From Siphonodentalium dalli (Eukaryota > Mollusca > Scaphopoda > Gadilida > Siphonodentaliidae), in assembly GCA_032622095.1 (NCBI GenBank), contig CP136069.1, positions 85,148,958 through 85,212,957 of the forward strand: a stretch of 64,000 nucleotides of DNA, read 5' to 3'. Of the stretch, positions 48,701-64,000 are shown piece by piece; position 1 is the stretch's first letter; each line of letters starts with the position of its first letter. The notes below the pieces were generated by a model, which saw nothing but the letters and a program-made list of their open reading frames with translations, was not told the DNA's origin and ran no database searches. Position numbers and translations under genes: made by a program.

Positions 48701-51700
48701 ATCAATAACTACTACAACGACTACAACAACGACGTCCACAACCACAACAACGACTACAACAACCACAGCGGCCTCGACAACTACAACACCGACTACAGCG
48801 ACCTCAACAACAACAACAACAACGACTACAACGACAACAACTTCTACAACAACGACAACAACCGCAAGTACACCATCACCAACTACTACAACGACTACAA
48901 CAACGACGTCCACAACCACAACAACGGCTACAACGACAACAACTTCTACAACAACGACAACAACCGCAAGTACATCATCGACAACTACGACAACGAATAC
49001 ACCAACGACGTCCACAACCACAACAACGACTACAACAACCACAGCGACATCAACAACCACAACAACGACAACAACAACCACGACGTCCTCAACAACGACT
49101 ACAACGACAGCAACTTCTACAACAACCACAATTACACCATCAACAACTACTACCACGACTACTTCAACGACGTTCACAGCCACAACAGCGTCTACAACAA
49201 CAATGACTACAACGACAACAACTTCTGCAATAGCGACAACAACCACCAGTAATACGACTACATCAATGACGTCCACAACCACAGCAACGACTACAGCAAC
49301 CACATCGACTTCAACAACGAAAACAACGACAACACCTTCTACAACAACTACAAGTACACCATCAACATCTACAACAACGAACACAGCAACGACTACAACA
49401 ACAGCGGCGACATCAACAACGACAACAACGACTACAACGACAACAACAACCACAACGACCTCAACACCGACTACAACGACAACAACGTATACAACAACGA
49501 CAACAACAACAAGTACACCATCAATAACTACTACAACAACCACAAGTTCACCACCAACAACTACTACAACGACTACATCAACGAGGTCCACAACCACCAC
49601 AACGCCTACAACAACCAAGACGTCCTCAACAACGACAACAATGAGAACAACTTCTACAACAAAGACAACAACAATCACAAGTACACCATCACCAACTACT
49701 ACAACGACTACAACAACGACGTCCATAACCACAACAACAACAGCAAGTACATCATCGACAACTACGACAACGAATACACCAACGACGTCCACAACAACCA
49801 CATCGACCTCAACAACGACAACAACGACAACACCTTCTACAACAACTACAAGTACACCACCAACATCTACTACAACGAACACAGCAACGACTACAACAGC
49901 AAGGGCGACCTCAACAACGACAACAATGAGAACAACTTCTACAACAAAGACAACAACAATCACAAGTATACCATCACCAACTACTACAACGACTACAACA
50001 ACGACGTCCACAACCACAACAACGACTGCAACAACCACAGTGACATCAACAACGACTACAACAGGAACTTCGACAACAACGACAACAACAACCACAAGTA
50101 CATCATCGACAACTACTACAACGAATACACCAACGACGTCCACAACCACAACAACGACTACAACAACCACAGCGACATCAACAACCACAACAACGACTAC
50201 AACAACCACGACGTCCACAACAACGACTACAACGACAGCAACTTATACAACAACCACAAGAACACCATCAAAAACTACTACCACGACTACTTCAACGACG
50301 TCCACATCCACAACAGCGGCTACAACAACAACGACTACAACGACAACAACTTCTACAATAGTGACAACAACCACCAGTACTACGACTACATCAACGACGT
50401 CCACAACCACAGCAACGACTACAACAACTACAGCGACATCAACAACATCTACAACGACAACACCTTCTACAATAACCACAAGTACACCATCAACATCTAC
50501 TACAACGAACACAGCAACGACAACAACAACAACAACGGCGACCTCAACAACGACAACAAAGAGTACAACGACAACAACAACCACAACGACCTCAACACCG
50601 ACTACAACGACAACAACTTATACAATAACGACAACAGCAACAACAAGTACACCATCAACAACTACTACAACGACAACAACTTCTACAACAACGACAACAA
50701 CCGCAAGTACATCATCGACAACTACGACAACGAATACACCAACGACGTCCAAAACCACAACAACGACTACAACAACCACTGCGACATCAACAACCACAAC
50801 AACGACTACAACAACCACGACGTCCTCAACAACGACTACAACGACAGCAACTTCTACAACAACCATACTTACACCATCAACAACTACTACCACGACTACT
50901 TCAACGACGTCCACAGCCACAACAGCGGCTACAACAACAACGACTACAACGACAACAACTTCTGCAATAGCGACAACAACCACCAGTACTACGACTACAT
51001 CAATGACGTCCACAACCACAGCAACGACTACAACAACCACATCGATCTCAACAACGACAACAACGACAACACCTTCTACAACAACTACAAGTACACCATC
51101 AACATCTACTACAACGAACACAGCAACGACTACAACAACAACGGCGACCTCAACAACGACAACAATGAGAACAACTTCTACAACAAAGACAACAACAATC
51201 ACAAGTACACCATCACCAACTACTACAACGACTACAACAACGACGTCCACAACCACAACAACGACTGCAACAACCACAGTGACATCAACAACGACTACAA
51301 CAGGAACTTCGACAACAACGACAACAACAACCACAAGTACATCATCGACAACGAATACAACGAATACACCAACGACGTCCACAACCACAACAACGACTAC
51401 AACAACCACAGCGACATCAACAACCACAACAACGACTACAACAACCACGACGTCCTCAACAACGACTACAACGACAGCAACTTATACAACAACCACAAGA
51501 ACACCATCAAAAACTACTACCACGACTACTTCAACGACGTCCACAACCACAACAGCGGCTACAACAACAACGACTACAACGACAACAACTTCTACAATAG
51601 TGACAACAACCACCAGTAATACGACTACATCAACGACGTCCACAACCACAGCAACGACTACAACAACTACAGCGACATCAACAACATCTACAACGACAAC

Positions 51701-54700
51701 ACCTTCTACAACAACCACAACTACACCATCAACATCTACTACAACGAACACAGCAACGACAACAACAACAACAACGGCGACCTCAACAACGACAACAAAG
51801 ACTACAACGACAACAACAACCACAACGACCTCAACACCGACTACAACGACAACAACTTATACAACAACGACAACAGCAACAACAAGTACACCGTCAACAA
51901 CTACTACAACGACTACAACGACAACAACTTCTACAACAACGACAACAACCGCAAGTACATCATCGACAACTACGACAACGAATACACCAACGACGTCCAC
52001 AACCACAACAACGACTACAACAACCACAGCGACATCAACAACCACAACAACGACTACAACAACCACGACGTCCTCAACAACGACTACAACGACAGCAACT
52101 TCTACAACAACCACAATTACACCATCAACAACTACTACCACGACTACTTCAACGACGTCCACAGCCACAACAGCGGCTACAACAACAACGACTACAACGA
52201 CAACAACTTCTGTAATAGCGACAACAACCACCAGTACTACGACTACATCAATGACGTCCACAACCACAGCAACGACTACAACAACCACAGCGACCTCAAC
52301 AACGACAACAACGACAACACCTTCTACAACAACTACAAGTACACCATCAACATCTACTACAACGAACACAGCAACGACTACAACAACAACGGCGACATCA
52401 ACAACGACAACAACGACTACAACGACAACAACAACCACAACGACCTCAACACCGACTACAACGACAACACCGTATACAACAACGACAACAACAACAACAA
52501 GTACACCATCAATAACTACTACAACAACCACAAGTTCACCATCAACAACTACTACAACGACTACATCAACGAGGTCCACAACCACCACAACGCCTACAAC
52601 AACCACGACGTCCTCAACAACGACAACAATGAGAACAACTTCTACAACAAAGACAACAACAATCACAAGTACACCATCACCAACTACTACAACGACTACA
52701 ACAACGACGTCCATAACCACAACAACGACTGCAACAACCACAGTGACATCAACAACGACTACAACAGGAACTTCGACAACAACGACAACAACAACCACAA
52801 GTACATCATCGACAACTACTACAACGAATACACCAACGACGTCCACAACCACATCGACATCAACAACCACAACAACGACTACAACAACCACGACGTCCTC
52901 AACAACGACTACAACGACAGCAACTTATACAACAACCACAAGAACACCATCAAAAACTACTACCACGACTACTTCAACGACGTCCACATCCACAACAGCG
53001 GCTACAACAACAACGACTACAACGACAACAACTTCTACAATAGTGACAACAACCACCAGTACTACGACTACATCAACGACGTCCACAACCACAGCAACGA
53101 CTACAACAACTACAGCGACATCAACAACATCTACAACGACAACACCTTCTACAATAACCACAAGTACACCATCAACATCTACTACAACGAACACAGCAAC
53201 GACAACAACAACAACAACGGCGACCTCAACAACGACAACAAAGAGTACAACGACAACAACAACCACAACGACCTCAACACCGACTACAACGACAACAACT
53301 TATACAATAACGACAACAGCAACAACAAGTACACCATCAACAACTACTACAACGACAACAACTTCTACAACAACGACAACAACCGCAAGTACATCATCGA
53401 CAACTACGACAACGAATACACCAACGACGTCCAAAACCACAACAACGACTACAACAACCACTGCGACATCAACAACCACAACAACGACTACAACAACCAC
53501 GACGTCCTCAACAACGACTACAACGACAGCAACTTCTACAACAACCATACTTACACCATCAACAACTACTACCACGACTACTTCAACGACGTCCACAGCC
53601 ACAACAGCGGCTACAACAACAACGACTACAACGACAACAACTTCTGCAATAGCGACAACAACCACCAGTACTACGACTACATCAATGACGTCCACAACCA
53701 CAGCAACGACTACAACAACCACATCGACCTCAACAACGACAACAACGACAACACCTTCTACAACAACTACAAGTACACCATCAACATCTACTACAACGAA
53801 CACAGCAACGACTACAACAACAACGGCGACCTCAACAACGACAACAATGAGAACAACTTCTACAACAAAGACAACAACAACCACAAGTACATCATCGACA
53901 ACTAATACAACGAATACACCAACGACGTCCACAACCACAACAACGACTACAACAACCACAGCGACATCAACAACCACAACAACGACTACAACAACCACGA
54001 CGTCCTCAACAACGACTACAACGACAGCAACTTATACAACAACCACAAGAACACCATCAAAAACTACTACCACGACTACTTCAACGACGTCCACAACCAC
54101 AACAGCGGCTACAACAACGACTACAACGACAACAACTTCTACAATAGTGACAACAACCACCAGTAATACGACTACATCAACGACGTCCACAACCACAGCA
54201 ACGACTACAACAACTACAGCGACATCAACAACATCTACAACGACAACACCTTCTACAACAACCACAACTACACCATCAACATCTACTACAACGAACACAG
54301 CAACGACAACAACAACAACAACGGCGACCTCAACAACGACAACAAAGACTACAACGACAACAACAACCACAACGACCTCAACACCGACAACAACTTATAC
54401 AACAACGACAACAGCAACAACAAGTACACCATCAACAACTACTACAACGACTACAACGACAACAACTTCTACAACAACGACAACAACCGCAAGTACATCA
54501 TCGACAACTACGACAACGAATACACCAACGACGTCCACAACCACAACAACGACTACAACAACCAGAGCGACATCAACAACCACAACAACGACTACAACAA
54601 CCACGACGTCCTCAACAACGACTACAACGACAGCAACTTCTACAACAACCACATTTACACCATCGACAACTACTACCACGACTACTTCAACGACGTCCAC

Positions 54701-57700
54701 AGCCACAACAACGGCTACAACAACAACGACTACAACGACGACAACTTCTGTAATAGCGACAACAACCACCAGTACTACGACTACATTAATGACGTCCACA
54801 ACCACAGCAACGACTACAACAACCACATCGACCTCAACAACGACAACACCTTCTACAACAACTACAAGTACACCATCAACATCTACTACAACGAACACAG
54901 CAACGACTACAACAACGGCGACCTCAACAACGACAACAATGAGAACAACTTCTACAACAAAGACAACAACAATCACAAGCACCCCATCACCAACTACTAC
55001 AACGACTACAACAACGACGTCCACAACCACAACAACGACTGAAACAACCACAGTGATATCAACAACGACTACAACTTCGACAACAACGACAACAACAACC
55101 ACAAGTACATCATCGACAACTACTACAACGAATACACCAACGACGTCCACAACCACAACATCGACTACAACAACCACAGCGACATCAACAACCACAACAA
55201 CGACTACAACAAACACGACGTCCTCAACAACGACTACAACGACAGCAACTTATACAACAAACACAAGAACACCATCAACAACTACTACCACGACTACTTC
55301 AACGACGTCCACACCCACAACAGCGGCTACAACAACAACGACTACAACGACAACAACCTCTACAATAGTGACAACAAACACCAGTACTACGACTACATCA
55401 ACGATGTCCACAACCACAACAACGACTACAACAACTATAGCGACATCAACAACATCAACAACATCAACAACGACAACACCTTCTACAACAACCACAAGTA
55501 CACCATCAACATATACTACAACGAACACAGCAACGACAACAACAACAACAACGGCGACCTCAACAACGACAACAATGACTACAACGACAACAACAACCAC
55601 AACGACCTCAACACCGACTACAACGACAACAACTTATACAACAACGACAACAGCAACAACAAGTACACCATCAACAACTACTACAACGACTACAACGACA
55701 ACAACTTCTACAACAACGACAACAACCGCAAGTACATCATCGACAACTATGACAACGAATACACCAACGACGTCCACAACCATAACAACGACTGCAACAA
55801 CCACAGGGACATCAACAACCACAACAACGACTACAACAACCACGACGTCCTCAACAACGACTACAACGACAGCAACTTATACAACCACAAGAACACCATC
55901 AACAACTACTACCACGACTACTTCAACGACGTCCACATCCACAACAGCGGCTACAACAGCAACGACTACAACGACAACAACTTCTACAATAGTGACAACA
56001 ACCACCAGTAATACGACTACATCAACGACGTCCACAACCACAGCAACGACTACAACAACTACAGCGACATCAACAACATCTACAACGACAACACCTTCTA
56101 CAATAACCACAAGTACACCATCAACATCTACTACAACGAACACAGCAACGACAACAACAACAACAACGGCGACCTCAACAACGACAACAAATATTACAAC
56201 GACAACAACAACCACAACGACCTCAACACCGACTACAACGACAACAACTTATACAACAACGACAACAGCAACAACAAGTACACCATCAACAACTACTACA
56301 ACGACTATAACGACAACAACTTCTACAACAACGACAACAACCGCAAGTACATCATCGACAACTACGACAACGAATACACAAACGACGTCCACAACCACAA
56401 CAACGACTGCAACAACCACAGGGACATCAACAACCACAACAACGACTACAACAACCACGACGTCCTCAACAACGACTACAACGACAGCAACTTCTACAAC
56501 AACCACAATTACACAATCAACAACTACTACCACGACTACTTCAACGACGTCCACATCCACAACAGCGGCTACAACAGCAACGACTACAACGACAACAACT
56601 TCTACAATAGTGACAACAACCACCAGTAATACGACTACATCAACGACGTCCACAACCACAGCAACGACTACAACAACTACAGCGACATCAACAACATCTA
56701 CAACGACAACACCTTCTACAATAACCACAAGTACACCATCAACATCTACTACAACGAACACAGCAACGACAACAACAACAACAACGGCGACCTCAACAAC
56801 GACAACAAATATTACAACGACAACAACAACCACAACGACCTCAACACCGACTACAACGACAACAACTTATACAACAACGACAACAGCAACAACAAGTACA
56901 CCATCAACAACTACTACAACGACTATAACGACAACAACTTCTACAACAACGACAACAACCGCAAGTACATCATCGACAACTACGACAACGAATACACCAA
57001 CGACGTCCACAACCACAACAACGACTGCAACAACCACAGGGACATCAACAACCACAACAACGACTACAACAACCACGACGTCCTCAACAACGACTACAAC
57101 GACAGCAACTTCTACAACAACCACAATTACACAATCAACAACTACTACCACGACTACTTCAACGACGTCCACAGCCACAACAGCGTCTACAACAACAACG
57201 ACTACAACGACAACAACTTCTGCAATATCGACAACAACCACCAGTACTACGACTACATCAATGACGTCCACAACCACAGCAACGACTACAACAACCACAT
57301 CGACCTCAACAACGACAACAACGACAACACCTTCTACAACAACTACAAGTACATCATAAACATCTACTACAACGAACACAGCAACGACTACAACAACAAC
57401 GGCGACCTCAACAACGACAACAACGACTACAACGACAACAAGAACCACAACGACCTCAACACCGACTACAACGACAACACCGTATACAACAACGACAACA
57501 ACAACAACAAGTACACCATCAATAACTACTACAACAACCACAAGTTCACCATCAACAACTACTACAACGACTACATCAACGAGGTCCACAACCAACACAA
57601 CGCCTACAACAACCACGACGTCCTCAACAACGACAACAATGAGAACAACTTCTACAACAAAGACAACAACAATCACAAGTACACCATCACCAACTACTAC

Positions 57701-60700
57701 AACGACGTCCACAACCACAACAACGACTGCAACAACCACAGTGACATCAACAACGACTACAACAGGAACTTCGACAACAACGACAACAACAACCACAAGT
57801 ACATCATCGACAACTACTACAACGAATACACCAACGACGTCCACAACCACAACAACGACTACAACGACAACAACTTCTACAATAGTGACAACAACCACCA
57901 GTTCTACGACTACATCAACGACGTCCACAACCACAGCAACGACTACAACAACTACAGCGACATCAACAACATCTACAACGACAACACCTTCTACAACAAC
58001 CACAAGTACACCATCAACATCTACTACAACGAACACAGCAACGACAACAACAACAACGGCGACCTCAACAACGACAACAAAGACTACAACGACAACAACA
58101 ACCACAACGACCTCAACACCGACTACAACGACAACAACTTATACAACAACGACAACAGCAACAACAAGTACACCATCAACAACTACTACAACGACTACAA
58201 CGACAACAACTTCTACAACAACGACAACAACCGCAAGTACATCATCGACAACTACGACAACGAATACACCAACGACGTCCACAACCACAACAACGACTAC
58301 AACAACCACAGCGACATCAACAACCACAACAACGACTACAACAACCACGACGTCCTCAACAACGACTACAACGACAGCAACTTCTACAACAACCACAATT
58401 ACACCATCAACAACTACTACCACGACTACTTCAACGACGTCCACAGCCACAACAGCGGCTACAACAACAACGACTACAACGACAACAACTTATGTAATAG
58501 CGACAACAACCACCAGTACTACGACTACATCAATGACGTCCACAACCACAGCAACGACTACAACAACCACATCGACCTCAACAACGACAACAACGACAAC
58601 ACTTTCTACAACAACTACAAGTACACCATCAACATCTACTACAACGAACACAGCAACGACTACAACAACAACGGCGACCTCAACAACGACAACAATGAGA
58701 ACAACTTCTACAACAACGACAACAACAATCACAAGTACCCCATAACCAACTACTACAACGACTACAACAACGACGTCCACAACGACAACAACTTCTACAA
58801 CAGCGACAACAACAACCACAAGTACATCATCAACAACTACTACAATGACTACAACAACGACGTCCACTACCACAACAACGACTACAACAACGACAACGAC
58901 ATCAACAACAACGACTACAACAACAACAACCACAAGTACACCATCAATAAATTCTACAACGACTACAACAACGACGTCCACAGCCACAACAGCGGCTACA
59001 ACAACGACGACTACAACGACAACAACTTCTATAATAGCGACAACAACCAATAGTACTACGACTACATCAACGATGTCCACAACCACAGCAACGACTATAA
59101 CAACCACAGCGACCTCAACAACGACAACACCTTCTACAACAACTACAAGTACACCATCAACATCTACTACAACGAACACAGCAACGACTACAACAACAAC
59201 GGTGACCTCAACAACGACAACAACGACTACAACGCCAACAACAACCACAACGACCTCAACACCGACTACAATGACAACAACTTATACAACAACGTCAACA
59301 GCAACAACAACAACAAGTACACCATCAACAACTTCAACAACTACTACAACGACTTCAATAACCACAAGTTCACCATCAACAACTACTACAACGAGTACAA
59401 GAACGACGTCCACAACCACGACAACGACTATAACAACCACAGTGACCTCAACGACAACAACGACAACAACGAAAACAACAACGACGTTCACAGCCACAAC
59501 GACCTCAACAACCACAACAACGACTACAACAACCAGAACGACCTCAACAACAACGACTACAACGACAACAACTTCTACAACAGCGACAACAACAACGACA
59601 AGTACATCATCAACAACGCCTACAACGGCCACAACAACGACAACAACCTCAACAAAAACGACTACAACAACAACAACCACAAGTACACCATCAATAACTA
59701 CTACAATGACTACAACAACGACGTCCGCGACCACAACAACGACTACAACAACAACCACAGCGGCCTCAACAACCACAACAGCGACTACAGCGACATCAAC
59801 AACAACAACGACTACAACGACATCAACTTATACAACAACGACAACGACTACACCAACCACAGCGACATCAACAACCACAACAACGACTACAGCAACCACG
59901 ACGTCATCAACAACGACTACAACGACATCAAATTCTACAACAACCACAAGAACACCATCAACAACTACTACCACGACTACTTCAACGACGTCTACATCCA
60001 CAACGGCGGCTACAACAACAACGACTACAACGACAACAACTTCTACAATAGCGACAACAACCACCAGTACTACGACTACATCAACAACGTCCACAACCAC
60101 AACAACGACTACAACAACTACAGCGACCTCAACAACATCAACAACGACAACCCCTTCTACAACAACCACAAGTACGCCATCAACATCTACTACAACGAAC
60201 ACAGCAACGACAACAACAACAACAACAACGGCGACCTCAACAACGACAACAACGACTACAGCGACAACAACAACCACAACGACCTCAACACCGACTACAA
60301 CGACAACAACTTGTACAACAACGACAACAGCAACAACAACAAGTACACCATCAAAAACTACTATAACGACTACAACAACCACAAGTTCACAATCAACAAC
60401 TACTACAACGACTACAACAACGACGTCCACAACCACGGCAACGACCACAACAACCACAGTGACCTCAACGAAAACAACGACAACAACGAAAACAACAACG
60501 ACGTCCACACCCACAACGACCTCAACAACCACAACAACGACTACAACAACCAGAATGACCTCAACAACAACGACTACAACGACAACAACTTCTACAACAT
60601 CGACAACAACAACGACAAGTATATCATCAACAACTACTACAACGACTACAACAACGACGTCCACTACCACAACAACGACTACAACAACGACCTCAACAAC

Positions 60701-63700
60701 AACGACGACTACAACAACAACAACCACAAGTACACCATCAATAACTACTACAACGACTACAACAACGACGTCCACAACCACAACAACCACAGCGGCCTCG
60801 ACAACCACAACAACGACTACAGCGACCTCAACAACAACAACAACGACTACAACGACCACAACTTCTACAACAACGACAACAACCGCAAGTACACCATCAC
60901 CAACTACTATAACGACTACAACAACGACGTCCACAACCACAACAACGACTGCAACAACCACAGTGACATCAGCAACGACTACAACAGGAACTTCGACAAC
61001 AACGACTACAACAACGACCTCAACAACAACAACGATTACAACAACGACAACCACAAGTGCACCATCAATAACTACTACAACGACTACAACAACGACGTCC
61101 ACAACCACAACAACGACTACAACAACCACAGCGGCCTCGACAACCACAACAACGACTACAGCGACCTCAACAACAACAACGACTACAACGACAACCACTT
61201 CTACAACAACGACAACAACCACAAGTACACCATCACCAACTACTACAACGACTACAACAACGACGTCGACAACCACAACAACGACTACAACAACCACAGC
61301 GACATCAACAACGACTAGAACAAGAACTTCGACAACAACGACACCAACAACCATAAGTACATCATCGACAACTACGACAACGAATACACCAACGAAGTCC
61401 ACAACCACAACAACGACTACAACAACCACAGCGACATCAACAACCACAACAACGACTACACCAACCACGACGTCCTCAACTACGACAACAACGATAGCAA
61501 CTTCTACAACAACCACAATTACACCATCAACAACTACTACCACGACTACTTCAACGACGTCCACAGCCACAACAGCGGCTACAACAACAACGACTACAAC
61601 GACAACAACTTCTACAATAGCGACAACAACCACCAGTACTACGACTACATCAACGACGTCCACAACCACAGCAACGACTACAACAACCACATCGACCTCA
61701 ACAACGACAACACCTTCTACAACAACCACAAGTACACCATCAACATCTACTACAACGAACACAGCAACGACTACAACAACAACGGCGACATCAACAACGA
61801 CAACAACGACTACAACGACAACAACAACCACAACGACTTCAACACCGACAACAACTTATACAACAACGACAACAACAACTACAAGTACACCATCAACAAC
61901 TACTACAACAACCACAAGTTTACCATCAACAACTACTACAACGACTACAACAACGACGACCACAACCACCACAACGCCTACAACAACCACGACGTCCTCA
62001 ACAACGACAACAATGAGAACAACTTCTACAACAAAGACAACAACAATCACAAGTACACCATCACCAACTACTACAACGACTACAACAACGACGTCCACAA
62101 CCACAAGTTCACAATCAACAACTACTACAACGACTACAACAGCGACGTCCACAACCACGGCAACGACTACAACAACCACAGTGACCTCAACGAAAACAAC
62201 GACAACAACGAAAACAACAACGACGTCCACACCCACAACGACCTCAACAACCACAACAGCGACTACAACAACCAGAACGACCTCAACAACAACGACTACA
62301 ACGACAACAACTTCTACAACAGCGACAACAACAACGACAAGTACATCATCAACAACTACTACAACGACTACAACAACGGCGTCCACTACCACAACAACGA
62401 CTACAACAACAACCTCAACAACAACGACGACTACAACAACAACAACCACAAGTACACCATCAATAACTACTGCAACGACTACAACAACGACGTCCACAAC
62501 CACAACAACGACTACAACAACCACAGCGACCTCAACGAAAACAACGACAACAACGAAAACAACAACGACGTCCACACCCACAACGACCTCAACAACCACA
62601 ACAGCGACTACAACAACCAGAACGACCTCAACAACCACAACAACGACTACAGCGACCTCAACAACAACAACAACGACTACAACGACAACAACTTCTCCAA
62701 CAACGACAACAACCGCAAGTACACCATCACCAACTACTACAACGACTACAACAACGACGTCTACAACCACAACAACGACTACAACAACCACAGCGACATC
62801 AACAACGACTAGAACAAGAACTTCGACAACAACGACACCAACAACCACAAGTACATCATCGACAACTACGACAACGAATAAACCAACGACGTCCACAACC
62901 ACAACAACGACTACAACAACCACAGCGACATCAACAACCACACCAACGACTACAACAACCACGACGTCCTCAACAACGACTACAACGACAGCAACTTCTA
63001 CAACAACCACAATTGCACCATCAACAACTACTACCACGACTACTTCAACGACGTCCACAGCCACAACAGCGGCTACAACGACTACAACGACAACAACTTC
63101 TACAATAGCGACAACAACCACCAGTACTACGACTACATCAACGACGTCCACAACCACAGCAACGACTACAACAACCACATCGACCTCAACAACGACAACA
63201 ACGACAACACCTTCTATAACAACTACAAGTACACCATCAACATCTACTACAACGAACACAGTAACGACTACAACAACAACGGCGATATCAACAACGACAA
63301 CAACGACTACAACGACAACAACAACCACAACGACCTCAACACCGACTACAACGACAACAACTTATACAACAACGACAACAACAACAACAAGTACACCATC
63401 AATAACTACTACAACAACCACAAGTTCACCATCAACAACTACTACAACGACTACAACAACGACGTCCACAACCACCACAACGCCTACAACAACCACGACG
63501 TCCTCAACAACGACAACAATGAGAACAACTTCTACAACAAAGACAACAACAATCACAAGTACACCATCACCAACTACTACAACGACTACAACAACGACGT
63601 CCACAACCACAACAACGACTACAACAACCACAGTGACATCAACAACGACTACAACAGGAACTTCGACAACAACGACAACAACAACCACAAGTACATCATC

Positions 63701-64000
63701 GACAACTACTACAACGAATACACCAACGACGTCCACAACCACAACAACGACTACAACAACCACAGCGTCATCAACAACCACAACAACGACTACAACAACC
63801 ACGACGTCATCAACAACGACTACAACGACAGCAACTTGTACAACAACCAAAAGTACACCATCAACAACTACTACCACGACTACTTCAACGACGTCCACAG
63901 CCACAACAGCGGCTACAACAACAACGACAACAACTTCTACAATAGCGACAGCAACCACCAGTATTACGACTACATCAACGACATCCACAACCACAGCAAC
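39747..64000 (+). CDS. Giant Thr-rich mucin-like reading frame (start and end unproven)
   Basis: One frame (codon starts at multiples of 3) reads almost only ACN (Thr), with TCN/AGT (Ser), CCN (Pro), GCN (Ala) and rare Ile, Met, Lys, Arg, Asn and Tyr. It is open from 39747 to the window end, about 8085 codons, except for TAA at 43512, 57357 and 58743. Each stop is one or two substitutions away from the codon found in sister repeats. I see no frameshift in 24.25 kb. Thr/Ser/Pro-rich repeats are typical of heavily O-glycosylated mucins. No signal peptide, cysteine-rich or other domain lies inside the window. The ATG at 39747 belongs to the fold-back element end, so the real start is unknown. 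It may be a mucin exon, a pseudogene of one, or a non-coding satellite derived from one. Confidence 0.5.
41210..49100. repeat. Large tandem duplication in the array, offset 4.14-4.16 kb
   Basis: Bases of about 41210-44950 recur at about 45353-49100. The offset is 4143 near 41893, 4140 near 42300 and 4164 from 43105 to 44880. A diagnostic phrase, CAACGAAAACAACGAGAACA, is at both 44270 and 48434. The offset changes are 3 and 24 bp. Confidence 0.75.
50040..54800. repeat. Second large tandem duplication, offset 2682 bp
   Basis: About 50040-52200 recurs from about 52720. The rare variant AAAGAGTACAACGAC occurs at both copies (about 50560 and 53242). The offset falls from 2682 to 2550 after a 132-bp (44-codon) deletion in the second copy near 53880, and by a further 3 bp near 54115. 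Confidence 0.75.
56185..57420. repeat. Recent 618-bp duplication in the array
   Basis: The rare variant ATATTACAACGAC is at 56191 and 56809, exactly 618 bp apart, and again at 44926. Flanking text is almost identical between the first two. Confidence 0.75.

Larger units (their letters stand above)
39753..64000. repeat. ACN-trinucleotide array with a base period near 615 bp
   Basis: The array is built of ACA/ACG/ACT/ACC triplets. The marker phrase CATCTACTACAACGAACA (Ser-Thr-Thr-Thr-Asn-Thr) recurs about 31 times, for example near 50491, 51099, 51738, 52348, 53169, 53779, 55508, 56124, 56736, 57352 and 58014. Most spacings are 590-660 bp, and the wider ones are about 820-850, 1020 or 1480-1560 bp. 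A second marker, ACTTATACAACAACGACAAC, recurs about 24 times. All length differences I checked are multiples of 3. Confidence 0.85.

Noticed and set aside
60311-61318. Plus-strand frame rich in Asn, Tyr and Asp (335 codons)
   Set aside because: It is a shifted reading of the same triplet repeat (AAC/GAC/TAC) and lies inside the longer Thr frame.
39680-63994. Many long antisense frames rich in valine (up to about 670 codons) across the array
   Set aside because: They are the reverse complement of the ACN repeat (GTN), are cut again and again at the same TTATAC site, and would give implausible poly-valine proteins.

Overview
This is eukaryotic, metazoan-looking DNA. It is AT-rich, its one convincing gene has introns, and it is full of MITE-like hairpins, LINE pieces and dispersed repeats. 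Tracts such as GGACGGACGGACAGACGGAC inside repeats, frequent TAGGCCTA-like words and a LINE C-terminus with a CxCG...HxxxxC knuckle suggest a marine invertebrate, perhaps a mollusc or other lophotrochozoan. The species cannot be fixed from the sequence. I saw no rRNA, convincing tRNA, prokaryotic operon or CRISPR array.

Layout. Bases 1-19065 hold no supported gene. They contain a hAT-like element (3359-4644), a GTGATATCAC-palindrome MITE (5453-5873), a MITE with inverted minisatellite ends (11594-13225), two copies of another MITE (13503-13958, 14433-14882), a large fold-back (14993-15743) and a hairpin bounded by TTAA (18283-18405).

From 36193 down to 19066, on the minus strand, I can assemble one gene of seven exons. 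All internal junctions are GT-AG and all are phase 1, so every internal exon is a multiple of three. The joined coding sequence is 1113 nt (370 residues plus stop). Exon 1 encodes a CBM20 (starch/glycogen-binding) domain. Exons 3/4 and 5/6 are two separate tandem exon duplications. The last exon ends in a Trp/Arg/Lys-rich tail. Its introns carry a 3.9-kb inverted-repeat-bounded segment with a young LINE insertion, a 1.47-kb tandem plus inverted duplication, a piggyBac-type MITE and a decayed LINE.

Bases 37040-39752 form a giant inverted repeat with arms of about 1.0-1.1 kb, holding clusters of the palindrome TTGCGCTTAAGCGCAA. Exactly at its right end starts a threonine-codon (ACN) array of more than 24 kb that runs off the window. 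One plus-strand frame stays open over all of it except for three point-mutation stops. It reads as a mucin-like Thr/Ser/Pro domain with a base period near 615 bp and large internal duplications. This array, and its junction with the palindrome, is the most unusual part of the window.
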